The translations under genes were made by a program, and so were the position numbers. The notes beneath the pieces were generated by a model, which was not told where the DNA came from, did not search any database, and saw nothing but the letters and a program-made list of their open reading frames with translations. This document shows positions 44,230 to 53,398 of a stretch of 64,000 bases of DNA, piece after piece (position 1 is the stretch's first letter; each line of letters starts with the position of its first letter). Source of the DNA: Candidatus Manganitrophus noduliformans. GTDB lineage: Bacteria > Nitrospirota > Nitrospiria > SBBL01 > Manganitrophaceae. The stretch lies in NCBI RefSeq assembly GCF_012184425.1, contig NZ_VTOW01000004.1:282504-346503 (forward strand), in the 5' to 3' direction.

Positions 44230-45438
44230 ATGAATAAAATTAAAGTAATTAAAACTGAAAAAGATTATAAGGAAGCTTTGGAACTTGTCGAAGTCCTTAT
44301 GGACAATAATCCAAGCCCAGAATCGGAGGAAGGTGAGAAGTTAAATCTTCTTGCTACTCTTATTGAAGATTACGAAACAACCGTTATCCCCCAATCTTTG
44401 CCTGACCCCGTTGATGCAATTTTGTTTCGGATGGAACAAGCAAATCTAAAGCCGGCTGACTTAATCCCCTATATCGGAAGTAGAAGCAAGGTGTCAGAGG
44501 TCCTCTCTCGAAAGCGCCCCCTCACTCTTTCTATGATGCGGGCTCTTGAAGCTGGCTTGGGAATTCCTGCGAAAGTTCTATTGAGAGAATCTGATGAATT
44601 TAGGGATCCAGAACAGATTACTTGGAAAAACTTTCCTATCAAAGAGATGGAGAAAAGAGGGTATTTTGATAAAAAGTCATTAAAGGGCAGGGATATAAAT
44701 GATCTCATGGAGAGTTTTTTTAAGCCCATAGGACCGCCGGCCACTATTCTCGGACTTTTAAGAAAATCAAACTATATTAGAGCTTCACGTCCAATGGATA
44801 AACAGGCCCTTGCTGCATGGTCAGGGTACATTCTAAAACGGGGTAAGGAAATCGCATATCCTACAATTTTTAAACAGAATAAGATTAACGTGAGTTTCAT
44901 GCAACAGCTTGCGAAGCTAAGTGCGGATTCGAAGGGGTCAGTTCTAGTGTTTGATGTCTTGAAAGATATTGGAATTGGTCTAGTTGTTGAGCCACACTTC
45001 CCTAAAACATACTTAGATGGTGCGGTATTTATGACAGACAGAAAACATCCTGTTATTGGTTTAACCATTAGACATGACCGTCTTGATAACTTTTGGTTTA
45101 CGCTAATGCATGAGTTAGCACATTTAGCATTGCATTTCGATCAAGATATAAATTTATTCTATGATGATCTAGATAATGAGGACTCAAGTGGCGTTGAGAT
45201 AGAAGCGGATCAACTAGCGAGAGAAGCTTTAGTCCCAGAGAGTGTATGGGAAAATAGTCCCGCGAAACTTATTCCTTCACCTATTGCGGCTGAAAGCTTA
45301 GCAAAAGAATTACATATTCATCCAGCAGTAGTTGCTGGCAAAATGAGACGAGAAGGTGACCAGTATCAATACTTGAATACGATCATCAGTCAAGCAAAGG
45401 TTAGAAAGTATTTTCCCGAAATAAATTGGAGCAAATAA
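44230..45438 (+). CDS. higA: HigA-type antitoxin fused to an ImmA/IrrE peptidase
   Basis: 402 residues. N-terminal HigA-like part with an XRE-type HTH (LKPADLIPYIGSRSKVSEVLSRKRPLTLSMMRALEAGLGIP). The C-terminal metallopeptidase has the zinc motif HELAH followed by EADQLAREALVP, the ImmA/IrrE hallmark. IrrE/ImmA enzymes cleave repressors, so the protein may both neutralise HigB and act on a regulator. The long fusion is larger than ordinary HigA (about 100-150 aa). The beta-family gene starts two bases after the stop. Confidence 0.85.
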   Translation: MNKIKVIKTEKDYKEALELVEVLMDNNPSPESEEGEKLNLLATLIEDYETTVIPQSLPDPVDAILFRMEQANLKPADLIPYIGSRSKVSEVLSRKRPLTLSMMRALEAGLGIPAKVLLRESDEFRDPEQITWKNFPIKEMEKRGYFDKKSLKGRDINDLMESFFKPIGPPATILGLLRKSNYIRASRPMDKQALAAWSGYILKRGKEIAYPTIFKQNKINVSFMQQLAKLSADSKGSVLVFDVLKDIGIGLVVEPHFPKTYLDGAVFMTDRKHPVIGLTIRHDRLDNFWFTLMHELAHLALHFDQDINLFYDDLDNEDSSGVEIEADQLAREALVPESVWENSPAKLIPSPIAAESLAKELHIHPAVVAGKMRREGDQYQYLNTIISQAKVRKYFPEINWSK

Positions 45439-45440
45439 TT

Positions 45441-46523
45441 ATGTTTGGCACAAAACATTACGTCCCAATTTTGAAATGGAAGGCAGCAGAACAAACGGCT
45501 CTTGAAAAGCTGGGTGCCAATGAGAAAAAATTTATCTCGCCATTGATTCAGTTCGTGATGCCACAACCAAAACGTCCTAAAGAGGGAGAGAAGGAGAAAA
45601 CGCCCGAGGAGCAACTGGAGGAAGTAACAATTAAATTTAATGAAAAATTACCTGGAATCCCAAATGAGATTCTGAGTTCCTGGGGAAGTTCTCCGGCTTT
45701 TGTTGATTTTAGTTTAATCTATACTCCATCTCTAAGGATTGAAAGTCTCAAACGGGTTTTAACGGATGGGGAACGTTTAGGGCTTTTTCTAATTCCTGTT
45801 GTCAATTTGAGTTCCGATCATGAATTCAAAAAAGCAGCAAGTGTATTTTTCAAGAAATACCGCCGTGGGCTGTGCCTGCGACTGGTCCATGCTGACTTTA
45901 ATATTCCTGGAAAGCTTGCTGAGGAAATTCAGAAATTTTTGACGGCAGTCAATTTGTTTGAAAAAGAGATTGATTTATTAATCGACTTAAAAACCGGAGT
46001 TGATGCGCCACCCGCTCTCATTGATCTTAGTCGAAAAGTTCCCAATCTATTAAAATGGAGGACGTTTACCGTTGCTAGCGGAGCATTCCCACTTGATTTG
46101 AGAGATTGTGAAATTGGTGAAAATTATATTGATCGTTTAGATTGGGAAAATTGGATAAATTTGATAAATTCTAAAAAGTTAGAAAGATCTCCTTCTTTTT
46201 CTGACTATACGATTCAACATCCTGTTTATAAAGAATCGCTCCTTTTCTTTTCTCCAAGCGCGAGTATAAGGTATACCCTAGAAGACAAATGGCTTGTAAT
46301 GCGAGGACAAAAAGGAAAATCTAAGCAATATTTAGCTAATGCTCGACTGCTATCACAGCATTCTCAATTTTTCGGGCCAGATTTTAGTTTTGGGGATGCA
46401 TTTATTTTTGAAAAAGGAAAAGACTTGAAATCAAAAAAGACCGGGAATGCTACAAACTGGTTAGTTGCTGGCATTAATCACCATCTGGTGTGCACAATAT
46501 CTCAGATCGCCAATTTGCCCTAG
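45441..46523 (+). CDS. Beta family (T4 beta-protein-like / sce7725-type) protein
   Basis: 360 residues. It begins YVPILKWKAAEQTALEKL and later has PAFVDFSLIY, LFLIPVVNLS, CLRLVHADFNIPG and IDLLIDLKTGV. That is the alternating strand pattern of the beta family, first noted in phage T4 and often paired with an sce7726 gene. It is in an operon with higBA and convergent with the sce7726 gene, overlapping it by 50 bases. Likely part of a phage-defence module; mechanism unknown. Confidence 0.78.
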   Translation: MFGTKHYVPILKWKAAEQTALEKLGANEKKFISPLIQFVMPQPKRPKEGEKEKTPEEQLEEVTIKFNEKLPGIPNEILSSWGSSPAFVDFSLIYTPSLRIESLKRVLTDGERLGLFLIPVVNLSSDHEFKKAASVFFKKYRRGLCLRLVHADFNIPGKLAEEIQKFLTAVNLFEKEIDLLIDLKTGVDAPPALIDLSRKVPNLLKWRTFTVASGAFPLDLRDCEIGENYIDRLDWENWINLINSKKLERSPSFSDYTIQHPVYKESLLFFSPSASIRYTLEDKWLVMRGQKGKSKQYLANARLLSQHSQFFGPDFSFGDAFIFEKGKDLKSKKTGNATNWLVAGINHHLVCTISQIANLP

Positions 46524-47088
46524 CACATAAATACTCAGTTACTTTGGATTTTAAGGTCCGTTTGTCTAATGCTTCAGCCAATCTCTCATATATTACTTTT
46601 CGTGCTTTTGAGCGTACTCCTTTTGCTCGGCCGCTTTCTTCCAAGATATTAAGCGCCTCATTTCGCCACAACAATGTAGCAACGGCAAAGTTAGTCTGAT
46701 AAGGATTCTGTTCTGCTTCACGTATATTGCAGAATAGGACCTCACCCGAGGGGATAATTTTGGCGATTGTTATACCCCACCATTCAGGGACAATTTTAAT
46801 CGCCTCATGAAGGTGGCTTTTCCCCACTACTAACGTAATCCGGTCAAAAACTGAATTGTAATAACGCATCTGGCTCGGTAAACGATACAAAGTATCTATG
46901 TCGCTTTTTAATTCATAACCATGAATTGAGCCATTAATCACCGCAATATCAACACGGGCGGCACCGTGAGTAACACCCAACTCCTCAATTATCTTAGCTT
47001 GATGATCGTCTTTATGAATGTTCCTTAGGCTTTCTTTTAAAGCCGTACGGATCAGTTGGTCACTTGTGAGTGTGGAACTAGAATACAT
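46474..47088 (-). CDS. sce7726 family protein
   Basis: 204 residues. The domain RVDIAVINGSIHGYELKSDIDTLYRLPSQMRYYNSVFDRITLVVG has the D...E-x-K layout of a restriction-like nuclease fold. It then has the HLHEAIKIVPEWWGI segment usual in the sce7726 family. The convergent overlap with the beta-family gene is the arrangement known for the sce7725/sce7726 pair. Nuclease activity is inferred. Confidence 0.8.
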   Translation of the reverse strand: MYSSSTLTSDQLIRTALKESLRNIHKDDHQAKIIEELGVTHGAARVDIAVINGSIHGYELKSDIDTLYRLPSQMRYYNSVFDRITLVVGKSHLHEAIKIVPEWWGITIAKIIPSGEVLFCNIREAEQNPYQTNFAVATLLWRNEALNILEESGRAKGVRSKARKVIYERLAEALDKRTLKSKVTEYLCARANWRSEILCTPDGD

Positions 47089-47282
47089 GATCACTCAAAA
47101 TAGCTAATTTACATCGTGTCAGTAGTGTAATTTTTGAATTCTAACATGGCATTCAAGTTCTTGTATATCTAATTCTAGTAGAAATTATTAACGAACTGAA
47201 GATCAGAGTTTTGACTAAAATGCTCATGTTAAACCATTTTAATGGAGAGGAATTTTGCATATATGGCAAAGAACTGGAGCAA
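47089..47282. other. AT-rich spacer before repeat copy 3
   Basis: No gene seen. It holds the promoter region of the sce7726 gene and leads into the third recombinase-end repeat. Confidence 0.35.
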
Positions 47283-47400
47283 TGCACTCGGCTGGGAGGA
47301 GGTTCGAACTTTTCCTCGGAACAGTAGAGATGTAGGCAAGCAAAAAGAGCTTGTCCGAAAGATCTTTGAATTTTATATATGAACAGGGAGTTAGAGAAAG
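47283..47400 (+). repeat. Recombinase 3'-end repeat, copy 3
   Basis: More diverged from copies 1 and 2 (TGCACTCGGCTGGGAGGAGG start) but with the same order of segments down to TTTGAATTTTATA and AGAAAGATG. Downstream it shares GATAAGGATAC-type sequence with the region after copy 1. Confidence 0.7.
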
Positions 47401-47539
47401 ATGTGCCGTAGATCCCCGATAAGGATACTCTATCCCTTGGCGGACCTCAGTTCTAGAATGGAGAAGTTGCCGAGAAGATAATTTACATTAGACATGCCGT
47501 ATTCTTTTCTTTAAAATGAAAGGTCAACTTAACTAAGGG

Positions 47540-48343
47540 ATGAATATGAAATGGACAAAGGATTCAGCATCAAAAGAGTTGGGGAGATTAATTTCAGAAA
47601 TACCTGTCCTACATAAGGCCAGAGCTTTTTCTGCAGAGCATGTTAGGTGGCACCAAAAGGTCGTTGGGTTTCTTGAAGAAGTATTCGGACAGGATTCGCG
47701 TTTTTTTGAATCATTTACAAACCTAACATGGAGACGAGAGGGACGTTTTTTAGTAGGTGGCCCGGCTGATCCGACTGGAAGTCTTAATCCGCAAGCGGCC
47801 ATCGAGAGAGAACATCAAAAAGCTTACCTTCAACAACTGGATACCGCTTGTGGGATATTACTCGCAACTCAAGATGAGTTGAAAAGAAAAGAATTAAAAG
47901 AAGTTTATAGGGGAAAAGATACCGGTCCTGAAGCAAGTTCTATTTTGAAGATTATTAACTTGGCAGAATATAAGCTACGTAAAACGATAAGGAATATTCC
48001 GAACTCTGAAAAGGAAATTCAGGATGCTTTTGAGAACCTTCTTATAGGCGCTGACATTTCTTACTCACGAGAAACAGACAGTATAGAATACTCATCAAAG
48101 ACCTACACACCCGACTTCACCGTGGAGAAGGCAGATTTAGCAATAGAAATTAAACTATCGAATAAGAAGGAGAGAGAAAAAGAAATAATTGCTGAAATCA
48201 ACGATGACATACTCGCCTATAAGACTAAGTATGGGAACATGATCTTTGCCGTTTATGATACCGGGTTCATAAGAGATGTAGAGCGGTTTTCAAAGAACTT
48301 TGAGGATCAAGAGGGAGTTGTGATTAAAGTTGTGAAACACTAG
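47540..48343 (+). CDS. PD-(D/E)XK nuclease-like protein
   Basis: 267 residues. A helical N-terminal half is followed by TYTPDFTVEKADLAIEIKLSNKKEREKEIIAEINDDILAYK, then YGNMIFAVYD. This is the PD...ExK signature and the partner helix/strand of restriction-endonuclease-fold proteins found beside defence genes. Convergent with the TIGR04141 gene, 26 bases between stops. Substrate unknown. Confidence 0.7.
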   Translation: MNMKWTKDSASKELGRLISEIPVLHKARAFSAEHVRWHQKVVGFLEEVFGQDSRFFESFTNLTWRREGRFLVGGPADPTGSLNPQAAIEREHQKAYLQQLDTACGILLATQDELKRKELKEVYRGKDTGPEASSILKIINLAEYKLRKTIRNIPNSEKEIQDAFENLLIGADISYSRETDSIEYSSKTYTPDFTVEKADLAIEIKLSNKKEREKEIIAEINDDILAYKTKYGNMIFAVYDTGFIRDVERFSKNFEDQEGVVIKVVKH

Positions 48344-48369
48344 AGATCTTATCTAAGCTATGACATCAG

Positions 48370-49899
48370 CTAATTTATTTTTCGTGGGCTGGTCTTTTCT
48401 GGATTCTCTCTCCTTTGGCTAATGTAAACTATCGGTTTGTAGCCAGCATTTAGCACAGTTTTCTTCCAGTCAACCAACTTCATATGAAAGATTAAGGATC
48501 GAGAGTCAGACAGCTTCTCAATAGGTGTTCTCCGATCGAAAATTAACCAAAGACAAATAGTATTAACTTTTTTGGCCTCATCATTTATTTTAATCCTGCT
48601 TTGGTTATTTTGTAGGAGCTTTACCACGTTTATTGCTTGATCGATATTATAGTTCATCTTCTTAGGGCTGCCGATTTTCACAAAAATAAGTGCTCCATCT
48701 TTATATAGATCTAAATGCTCGACTTTATATTTTTTATCTATGGTATCGATGACTCGGTCACAATTTATATAACCGTCGTTTGCCATCCTTTTGTTAAAAT
48801 CTACTTCTTCTGTTTCTGAAACAGTTTCCATTTTTACTGTTTCTATTTTATCTACTTCACTCCTTAAAAAATCTATGTAGGATTGATTGAATTGGTACCA
48901 TTTACCATCTATGAGGCAAAATCGATCTTTCTCATCGACAAAATCTAAAAATTCTTTAATAGGTTTTGAAAAGTTGCGACCCAATTCATTATGAACCTTT
49001 ACTTTGATGAAATCGATTTGTTCTTTTAGGTTTATACTATTGTCGACAATAAACTCCCGAAGTTTTTCTATGGTTAGTTCCCCTTTTTGGGTATGAGAAT
49101 CTCGTGCTCCCCGGATGTAGATACTGTATTGATAATGATCTGAAAATATAAAATCTATTCCCGATAATGAGATATCGTCAACGTTTACCCCTGATGTTCC
49201 ATCTCCAGCGGGTATAAGAGCATTAGCAAGAATTCCATCGAGCCCTTGTGCCTTTTGTGGATCCTGAACCATAACTACCTTAGGTAACTTTATTTTTGTC
49301 GGTTGATTTAGGGTCTCTTCGATATTATTTACGAACCCTGGTAATTCATCTGGCGTCATTTCTATACTGAATTGGGCGGAATGCCCAAAGCTTGCCGTTT
49401 TACCCCACACGGTGGCATCAACTGTCTTTGCTTTGATATAGTGCATTGATTCACCACTATCAAAGTCGATTCCACTTCCGTCCTGATATGTTGTGATAAT
49501 TTTATTTTTCCTGCTCTTATAGAATTTAGAGTTTTTTATTTTTAGATTTGATTCATCTATTATTCGTTCGGCGAGGTTTAAACCAAAATCGAGGTCACAG
49601 AAAGTTTTCAGGTAGAAATGAGATTTTCCTAAACTGATGGCATAAGTAATAGAAGGGTTATAAACTAAAAGGGTCGAAAAATATATCTGATTTTTCGGTA
49701 ATTCTATACCGCCAAAGAAATCTTTATATACGTGAGCCCACCAGATATCAATTTCATCCGGCTTATTTGAAAAGTAAAAATCGAGCGTAAACCCATCAAT
49801 AGTTTTGCTGCCTGTATTTGTTAATCCAACCGACTTAAGTTTTATGACTAACGTATCCTTTTGTCCGGCTGCAATCTTATACAAATTGAATTTAGCCAT
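48370..49899 (-). CDS. TIGR04141/DUF6119 family protein
   Basis: 509 residues beginning MAKFNLYKIAAGQKD. It has KTASFGHSAQFSIEMTPDELPGFVNNIEETLN in the middle, a DFIFSDHYQYSIYI core and a C-terminal VEHLDLYKDGALIFVKIGSPKKMNYNIDQAINVVKLLQ. That is the sporadically distributed TIGR04141 (DUF6119) family pattern. The family occurs in scattered accessory and defence regions and its activity is not established. Strongly AT-rich here. Confidence 0.75.
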   Translation of the reverse strand: MAKFNLYKIAAGQKDTLVIKLKSVGLTNTGSKTIDGFTLDFYFSNKPDEIDIWWAHVYKDFFGGIELPKNQIYFSTLLVYNPSITYAISLGKSHFYLKTFCDLDFGLNLAERIIDESNLKIKNSKFYKSRKNKIITTYQDGSGIDFDSGESMHYIKAKTVDATVWGKTASFGHSAQFSIEMTPDELPGFVNNIEETLNQPTKIKLPKVVMVQDPQKAQGLDGILANALIPAGDGTSGVNVDDISLSGIDFIFSDHYQYSIYIRGARDSHTQKGELTIEKLREFIVDNSINLKEQIDFIKVKVHNELGRNFSKPIKEFLDFVDEKDRFCLIDGKWYQFNQSYIDFLRSEVDKIETVKMETVSETEEVDFNKRMANDGYINCDRVIDTIDKKYKVEHLDLYKDGALIFVKIGSPKKMNYNIDQAINVVKLLQNNQSRIKINDEAKKVNTICLWLIFDRRTPIEKLSDSRSLIFHMKLVDWKKTVLNAGYKPIVYISQRRENPEKTSPRKIN

Positions 49900-50050
49900 T
49901 TGGGGTATCCCGAGTAGGGGCTTGGTTATGAGATATTGAAAATCAGTTGGAATAGTGTTTGAACTCGACTATATCATTGTTAGGTAAATAAGTCTAAGAA
50001 ATATGTGTATGAATACTATGATTAAATATTACTTATAAGGAATTTAAATA

Positions 50051-50083
50051 AAAAAGACTCTGACCTTGCGGCAGAGTCTTTTT
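50051..50083. terminator. Bidirectional terminator
   Basis: Twelve-base perfect stem AAAAAGACTCTG / CAGAGTCTTTTT with a nine-base loop. It ends the small minus-strand gene at 50102. Confidence 0.85.
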
Positions 50084-50101
50084 GTGTTCCAGAGAGGTAC
50101 G

Positions 50102-50257
50102 TTATGTTTTGCTTTTTTCCTTTATTTCTTCTGTACCTTTCGGTTGTAATTTTGAGCGCAAAATCTCATCCACGATTTTGGTCATGGGTTTTTTCTTCTC
50201 TTTTCCAAGCCGGTACAAAATAGGAATGAGATCCTTGGCAATTTCTGGGCTGTACAT
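50102..50257 (-). CDS. Small ribbon-helix-helix-like protein
   Basis: 51 residues with AAGGAGG at good distance and its own terminator. Sequence KKPMTKIVDEILRSKLQPKG resembles the strand-helix part of ribbon-helix-helix regulators or antitoxins. No toxin gene is adjacent, so it may be a stand-alone regulator. Confidence 0.6.
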   Translation of the reverse strand: MYSPEIAKDLIPILYRLGKEKKKPMTKIVDEILRSKLQPKGTEEIKEKSKT

Positions 50258-50376
50258 TCTGAGACCTCCTTATGATAGAGATTTAAGGTGCTGATCTCAG
50301 ATTATTCTGAAGCGAGCAAAGTACAAGGAAGGATATATTGCTCAAGAGAATGATTTCTTAGAAGTGTTTCAGAAAA

Positions 50377-50402
50377 AAGAGCCAGAATCTCTTCTGGCTC
50401 TT
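50377..50402 (-). terminator. Terminator of the SWIM-nuclease operon
   Basis: Ten-base stem AAGAGCCAGA / TCTGGCTCTT with a six-base loop; the minus-strand product ends in a T-run. Six bases beyond the nuclease stop. Confidence 0.8.
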
Positions 50403-50407
50403 GTAGA

Positions 50408-51220
50408 TCAAGATGCAAACTCGATATGCATTAAAGTGTCCTCAGTTTTCTTTGTATCACCTGTACATATAGGCAGGTAATCGCAGTACCCGCACCACTT
50501 CCCCGGCCGCTTGTAGAACTGGCCGGCGGCGATCTCCTGCGCTACATAATGAACCTTTTCGAGATACTCGATGACCATCTCCGGCTTTCTCTCGCTTAGG
50601 TGCCACTCAATCCGTGGCTCCTTGGTTTTGACCAATACGCAGAGAGCGGTTTGCTCCGCCTCCGGTTCGGCAAGCTGATAAGTGGTCAGCTGATCCGAGA
50701 GAATCACCTCGTGCTCGTCATAGGCGGAAGCAGCGGTTTTGAAATCAACCACCGTCTTCTTGCTGTCCATTTCAGTAATGAGGTCGATCACGCCGACAAG
50801 GGGTAAAGGAAGGCTCGTGATGTTTAGCTCGAAGACCTTCTCTGTCCCGCTTATCTTCCCCAATCGGGAAAGCTCCTCCTTCTGGAATTTCTCAAGGAGA
50901 CTCCAGCCGATCGCATGAAGCTTCTCCCATGATTCCTTCTGGCTGTATCGCAGTTCCACCTCCTTGAACGCATTCCAAGCTTCTAGGAACCATTTCACCG
51001 GATCACCTTGGTTCCGAAGAAGATGCTCCAGTGCCTTATGAATAATCTGACCGAAAACCAGACTTGCGGCCGGAATCCTTGGCCTTATATTCTCGACATA
51101 ATAGAGGCGGTACTGTTCCGGACAGTGAAGATATTTGTTGATCCGGGAATACGAGAGATAGGCTCTCTGTTTCGGAGTAACTTGCTCTTCACGTTCTTTG
51201 AGGATCGTATCGACTGTCAT
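50408..51220 (-). CDS. RecB/Cas4-like PD-(D/E)XK nuclease
   Basis: 270 residues. It opens YLSYSRINKYLHCPEQYRLYY and has GQIIHKALEHLL. The active-site strands GVIDLITEMDSKKTVVDFKTA (D, then D-x-K) and QLTTYQLAE follow. It ends with WCGYCDYLPIC, which with the early Cys makes an iron-sulfur set as in AddB/Cas4-type nucleases. It overlaps the SWIM gene by four bases (ATGA), so translation is coupled. Likely processes DNA ends during element replication or transfer; not CRISPR-linked here. Confidence 0.82.
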   Translation of the reverse strand: MTVDTILKEREEQVTPKQRAYLSYSRINKYLHCPEQYRLYYVENIRPRIPAASLVFGQIIHKALEHLLRNQGDPVKWFLEAWNAFKEVELRYSQKESWEKLHAIGWSLLEKFQKEELSRLGKISGTEKVFELNITSLPLPLVGVIDLITEMDSKKTVVDFKTAASAYDEHEVILSDQLTTYQLAEPEAEQTALCVLVKTKEPRIEWHLSERKPEMVIEYLEKVHYVAQEIAAGQFYKRPGKWCGYCDYLPICTGDTKKTEDTLMHIEFAS

Positions 51221-52074
51221 TTTGCCCTCCCTGATGTGGAAGCCTTTTCAACAGGCATGACCTTCTCAATATCCAGATACTTTCCGTCCTTGCTCGGTTT
51301 TGTGATCACCCGGCATGAGAGATCCAATTTCATGCCTTCCGAGATGTGGGGCGCAAGATACGGAAACCCAGCAGTGACAAGGTGCTCGGCCAACTGCTTG
51401 CGACCGCCAAAGAGCTTCACGTTCTTTCCATTTATGTCGATGCTAATGAAAAGCCGCCGGCCCCATTTACTTGGCATTCCCCCAATCGTGAGCATCTTGG
51501 CGAGAACCGGACCGCTGATGCTATTTGCCTTGGCAGGTTCTTCCTTTGCGGCTTCCTGGTTATTCTGTTTCGGCTTGCCTTTGAGAAAACGCTCTACGAT
51601 CTCTGATTGAATCTGGAGAGCGTTCTCGGCACGGACGACAATCTCCTTGCCCGGCATCTTCTCTACGGAGCACGAAAACTCTACGGAGAGAGAATCGATA
51701 CGCCCATCCGGGCTCACGCTCCTTTTAATGAGCATGGTAGAAGAGCCGGGGTTTGTCGGAGGAACGCTCGCCTGCTTAGGTAAGAGGGGTTGTACTTCGG
51801 TTGGCTGCGTTCCATTTGATTTTGGAGGCGTACCGTTTTTTTTCTCCCACTGTGTCTGGACTGCGAGGATATGTTTGCACTGCCATGCCGGATCGGACTT
51901 GTGGGACTCAAAATCAGGGCAGGTGCAGGTAGAGGTTTCGGATGTGCCGCTGACCTGATATGACATTCCGGGGTGAGCCGGAGAGTAGACCCTGAATCCT
52001 CCCTCGGTTTTGGAGATGATGAACGTCTCCCGCTCCGATCGCTCCTTTCTTTTCTCAAACTGTTCCGTGGTCAT
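51217..52074 (-). CDS. SWIM zinc-finger protein
   Basis: 285 residues with AGGAGG before the ATG. The SWIM motif is CTCPDFESHKSDPAWQCKH (CxC...CxH), a DNA- or protein-binding zinc finger. A linker of about 40 residues leads to a beta-rich C-terminal domain (LFISIDINGKNVKLFGGRKQLAEHLVTAG). The coupled nuclease downstream suggests they act together, for example in recombination or repair. Confidence 0.75.
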   Translation of the reverse strand: MTTEQFEKRKERSERETFIISKTEGGFRVYSPAHPGMSYQVSGTSETSTCTCPDFESHKSDPAWQCKHILAVQTQWEKKNGTPPKSNGTQPTEVQPLLPKQASVPPTNPGSSTMLIKRSVSPDGRIDSLSVEFSCSVEKMPGKEIVVRAENALQIQSEIVERFLKGKPKQNNQEAAKEEPAKANSISGPVLAKMLTIGGMPSKWGRRLFISIDINGKNVKLFGGRKQLAEHLVTAGFPYLAPHISEGMKLDLSCRVITKPSKDGKYLDIEKVMPVEKASTSGRAK

Positions 52075-52216
52075 TGTCTTCCTCCTGGTTGGATTGTTAA
52101 TGAAAGAACCAGTCTCAGTGTAGAAGGGAGGTGGAATGGTGAAAGGAAGGAAGATCTGTAGAAAAGAGCCGGAAAGACCGTCTTGAAGATGAATTGAATA
52201 CTCTGAAGATGATGGG

Positions 52217-53398
52217 ATGGCCAGAGAACCGGATAACCCGATTGTTTATTTCGCAAAGACTGATTTTAGGAATGAAGAAAAGAAGTTCGGCATCAAGCGA
52301 TACGACCGGCGCGCGCATATGTATGTGATCGGTAAGACAGGAACCGGTAAGTCAACGTTGCTGGAGACGATGATCCTCCAGGATATCGAGTCCGGACAGG
52401 GGTTGGCGCTTCTTGATCCACATGGAGACTTGGTCGAGAAAATCGCCGCGAAAATTCCTGAGAGGCGAAAGGACGACCTCATCTACTTTAATGTGCCTGA
52501 TGACACAAGGACGTTCGCCTTTAATCCTCTGGAGCGGGTCGATCCCCAGAAGCGGTCCCTTGCCGCTGCGGGTCTGCTTGAAGCGTTTAAGAAACTCTGG
52601 TCTGATTCGTGGGGGCCGCGGCTGGAGCATATTCTCCGAAACGCGCTCCTCGCGCTGTATGACCAGCCGGAGGCGACGCTCTCAGATGTTCTAAGGTTAC
52701 TGGAGGACGACGCCTTCCGGAGGAACGCCGCGTTGCGGATTCATAACGCGCAGGTAAGAGCATTCTGGCTTAGGGAATATGAGGCCTATCCTTCCCGGTT
52801 TCGGGTGGAAGCAATCGCTCCGATCCAGAACAAGGTCGGGGCGTTTCTCTCTGATCCAAGGCTTCATCGCATTTTGGTTCAACCAAGAAGCTCATTTAAC
52901 CTGAGAAATGTGATGGATGAGGGGAAGATCTTGCTCGTCAACCTCTCGAAAGGAAAGATCGGGGAGGATACGGCGGCGCTCCTCGGGGCCTTGCTTGTTA
53001 CGAGCATCGGTCTTGCGGCATTGAGCAGGGCGGAGATCCCGGAGCAGGAGCGGAGAGACTTCTATCTCTACCTCGATGAGTTTCAGAGTTTTACCACATT
53101 GAGTCTTGCGAAGATGTTATCCGAACTGAGGAAGTACCGCATGGGGATGGTGCTTGCTCACCAATACCTTTCTCAGCTTGATGAGCAAATCCGGGACGCC
53201 GTTCTCGGGAATGTCGGGACCCTCATTTCCTTTAGGGTAGGGATGTCCGATGCTGAAATACTCGCCAAAGAGTTTTATCCGACCTTTTCCGCTGGTGATT
53301 TAATCAGACTCTCCAATCACCATGTTTATCTCAAGTTGATGATCGATGGAATGCCGAGCGAGCCGTTTAGTGCGAAGACCATCATATCTCTGAAATGA
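52217..53398 (+). CDS. VirD4/TraD-like ATPase without membrane domain
   Basis: 393 residues. Walker A IGKTGTGKST near residue 40, LDPHGDLVEKI, and Walker B FYLYLDEFQSF, then LAHQYLSQL and GTLISFRVG. These are the VirD4/TraG/TraM-recognition set of conjugative DNA pumps and HerA relatives. No transmembrane helices, so it would be soluble or need a partner. It is paralogous to the ATPase core of the 1086-aa protein two genes downstream. Divergent from the SWIM operon. Confidence 0.85.
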   Translation: MAREPDNPIVYFAKTDFRNEEKKFGIKRYDRRAHMYVIGKTGTGKSTLLETMILQDIESGQGLALLDPHGDLVEKIAAKIPERRKDDLIYFNVPDDTRTFAFNPLERVDPQKRSLAAAGLLEAFKKLWSDSWGPRLEHILRNALLALYDQPEATLSDVLRLLEDDAFRRNAALRIHNAQVRAFWLREYEAYPSRFRVEAIAPIQNKVGAFLSDPRLHRILVQPRSSFNLRNVMDEGKILLVNLSKGKIGEDTAALLGALLVTSIGLAALSRAEIPEQERRDFYLYLDEFQSFTTLSLAKMLSELRKYRMGMVLAHQYLSQLDEQIRDAVLGNVGTLISFRVGMSDAEILAKEFYPTFSAGDLIRLSNHHVYLKLMIDGMPSEPFSAKTIISLK

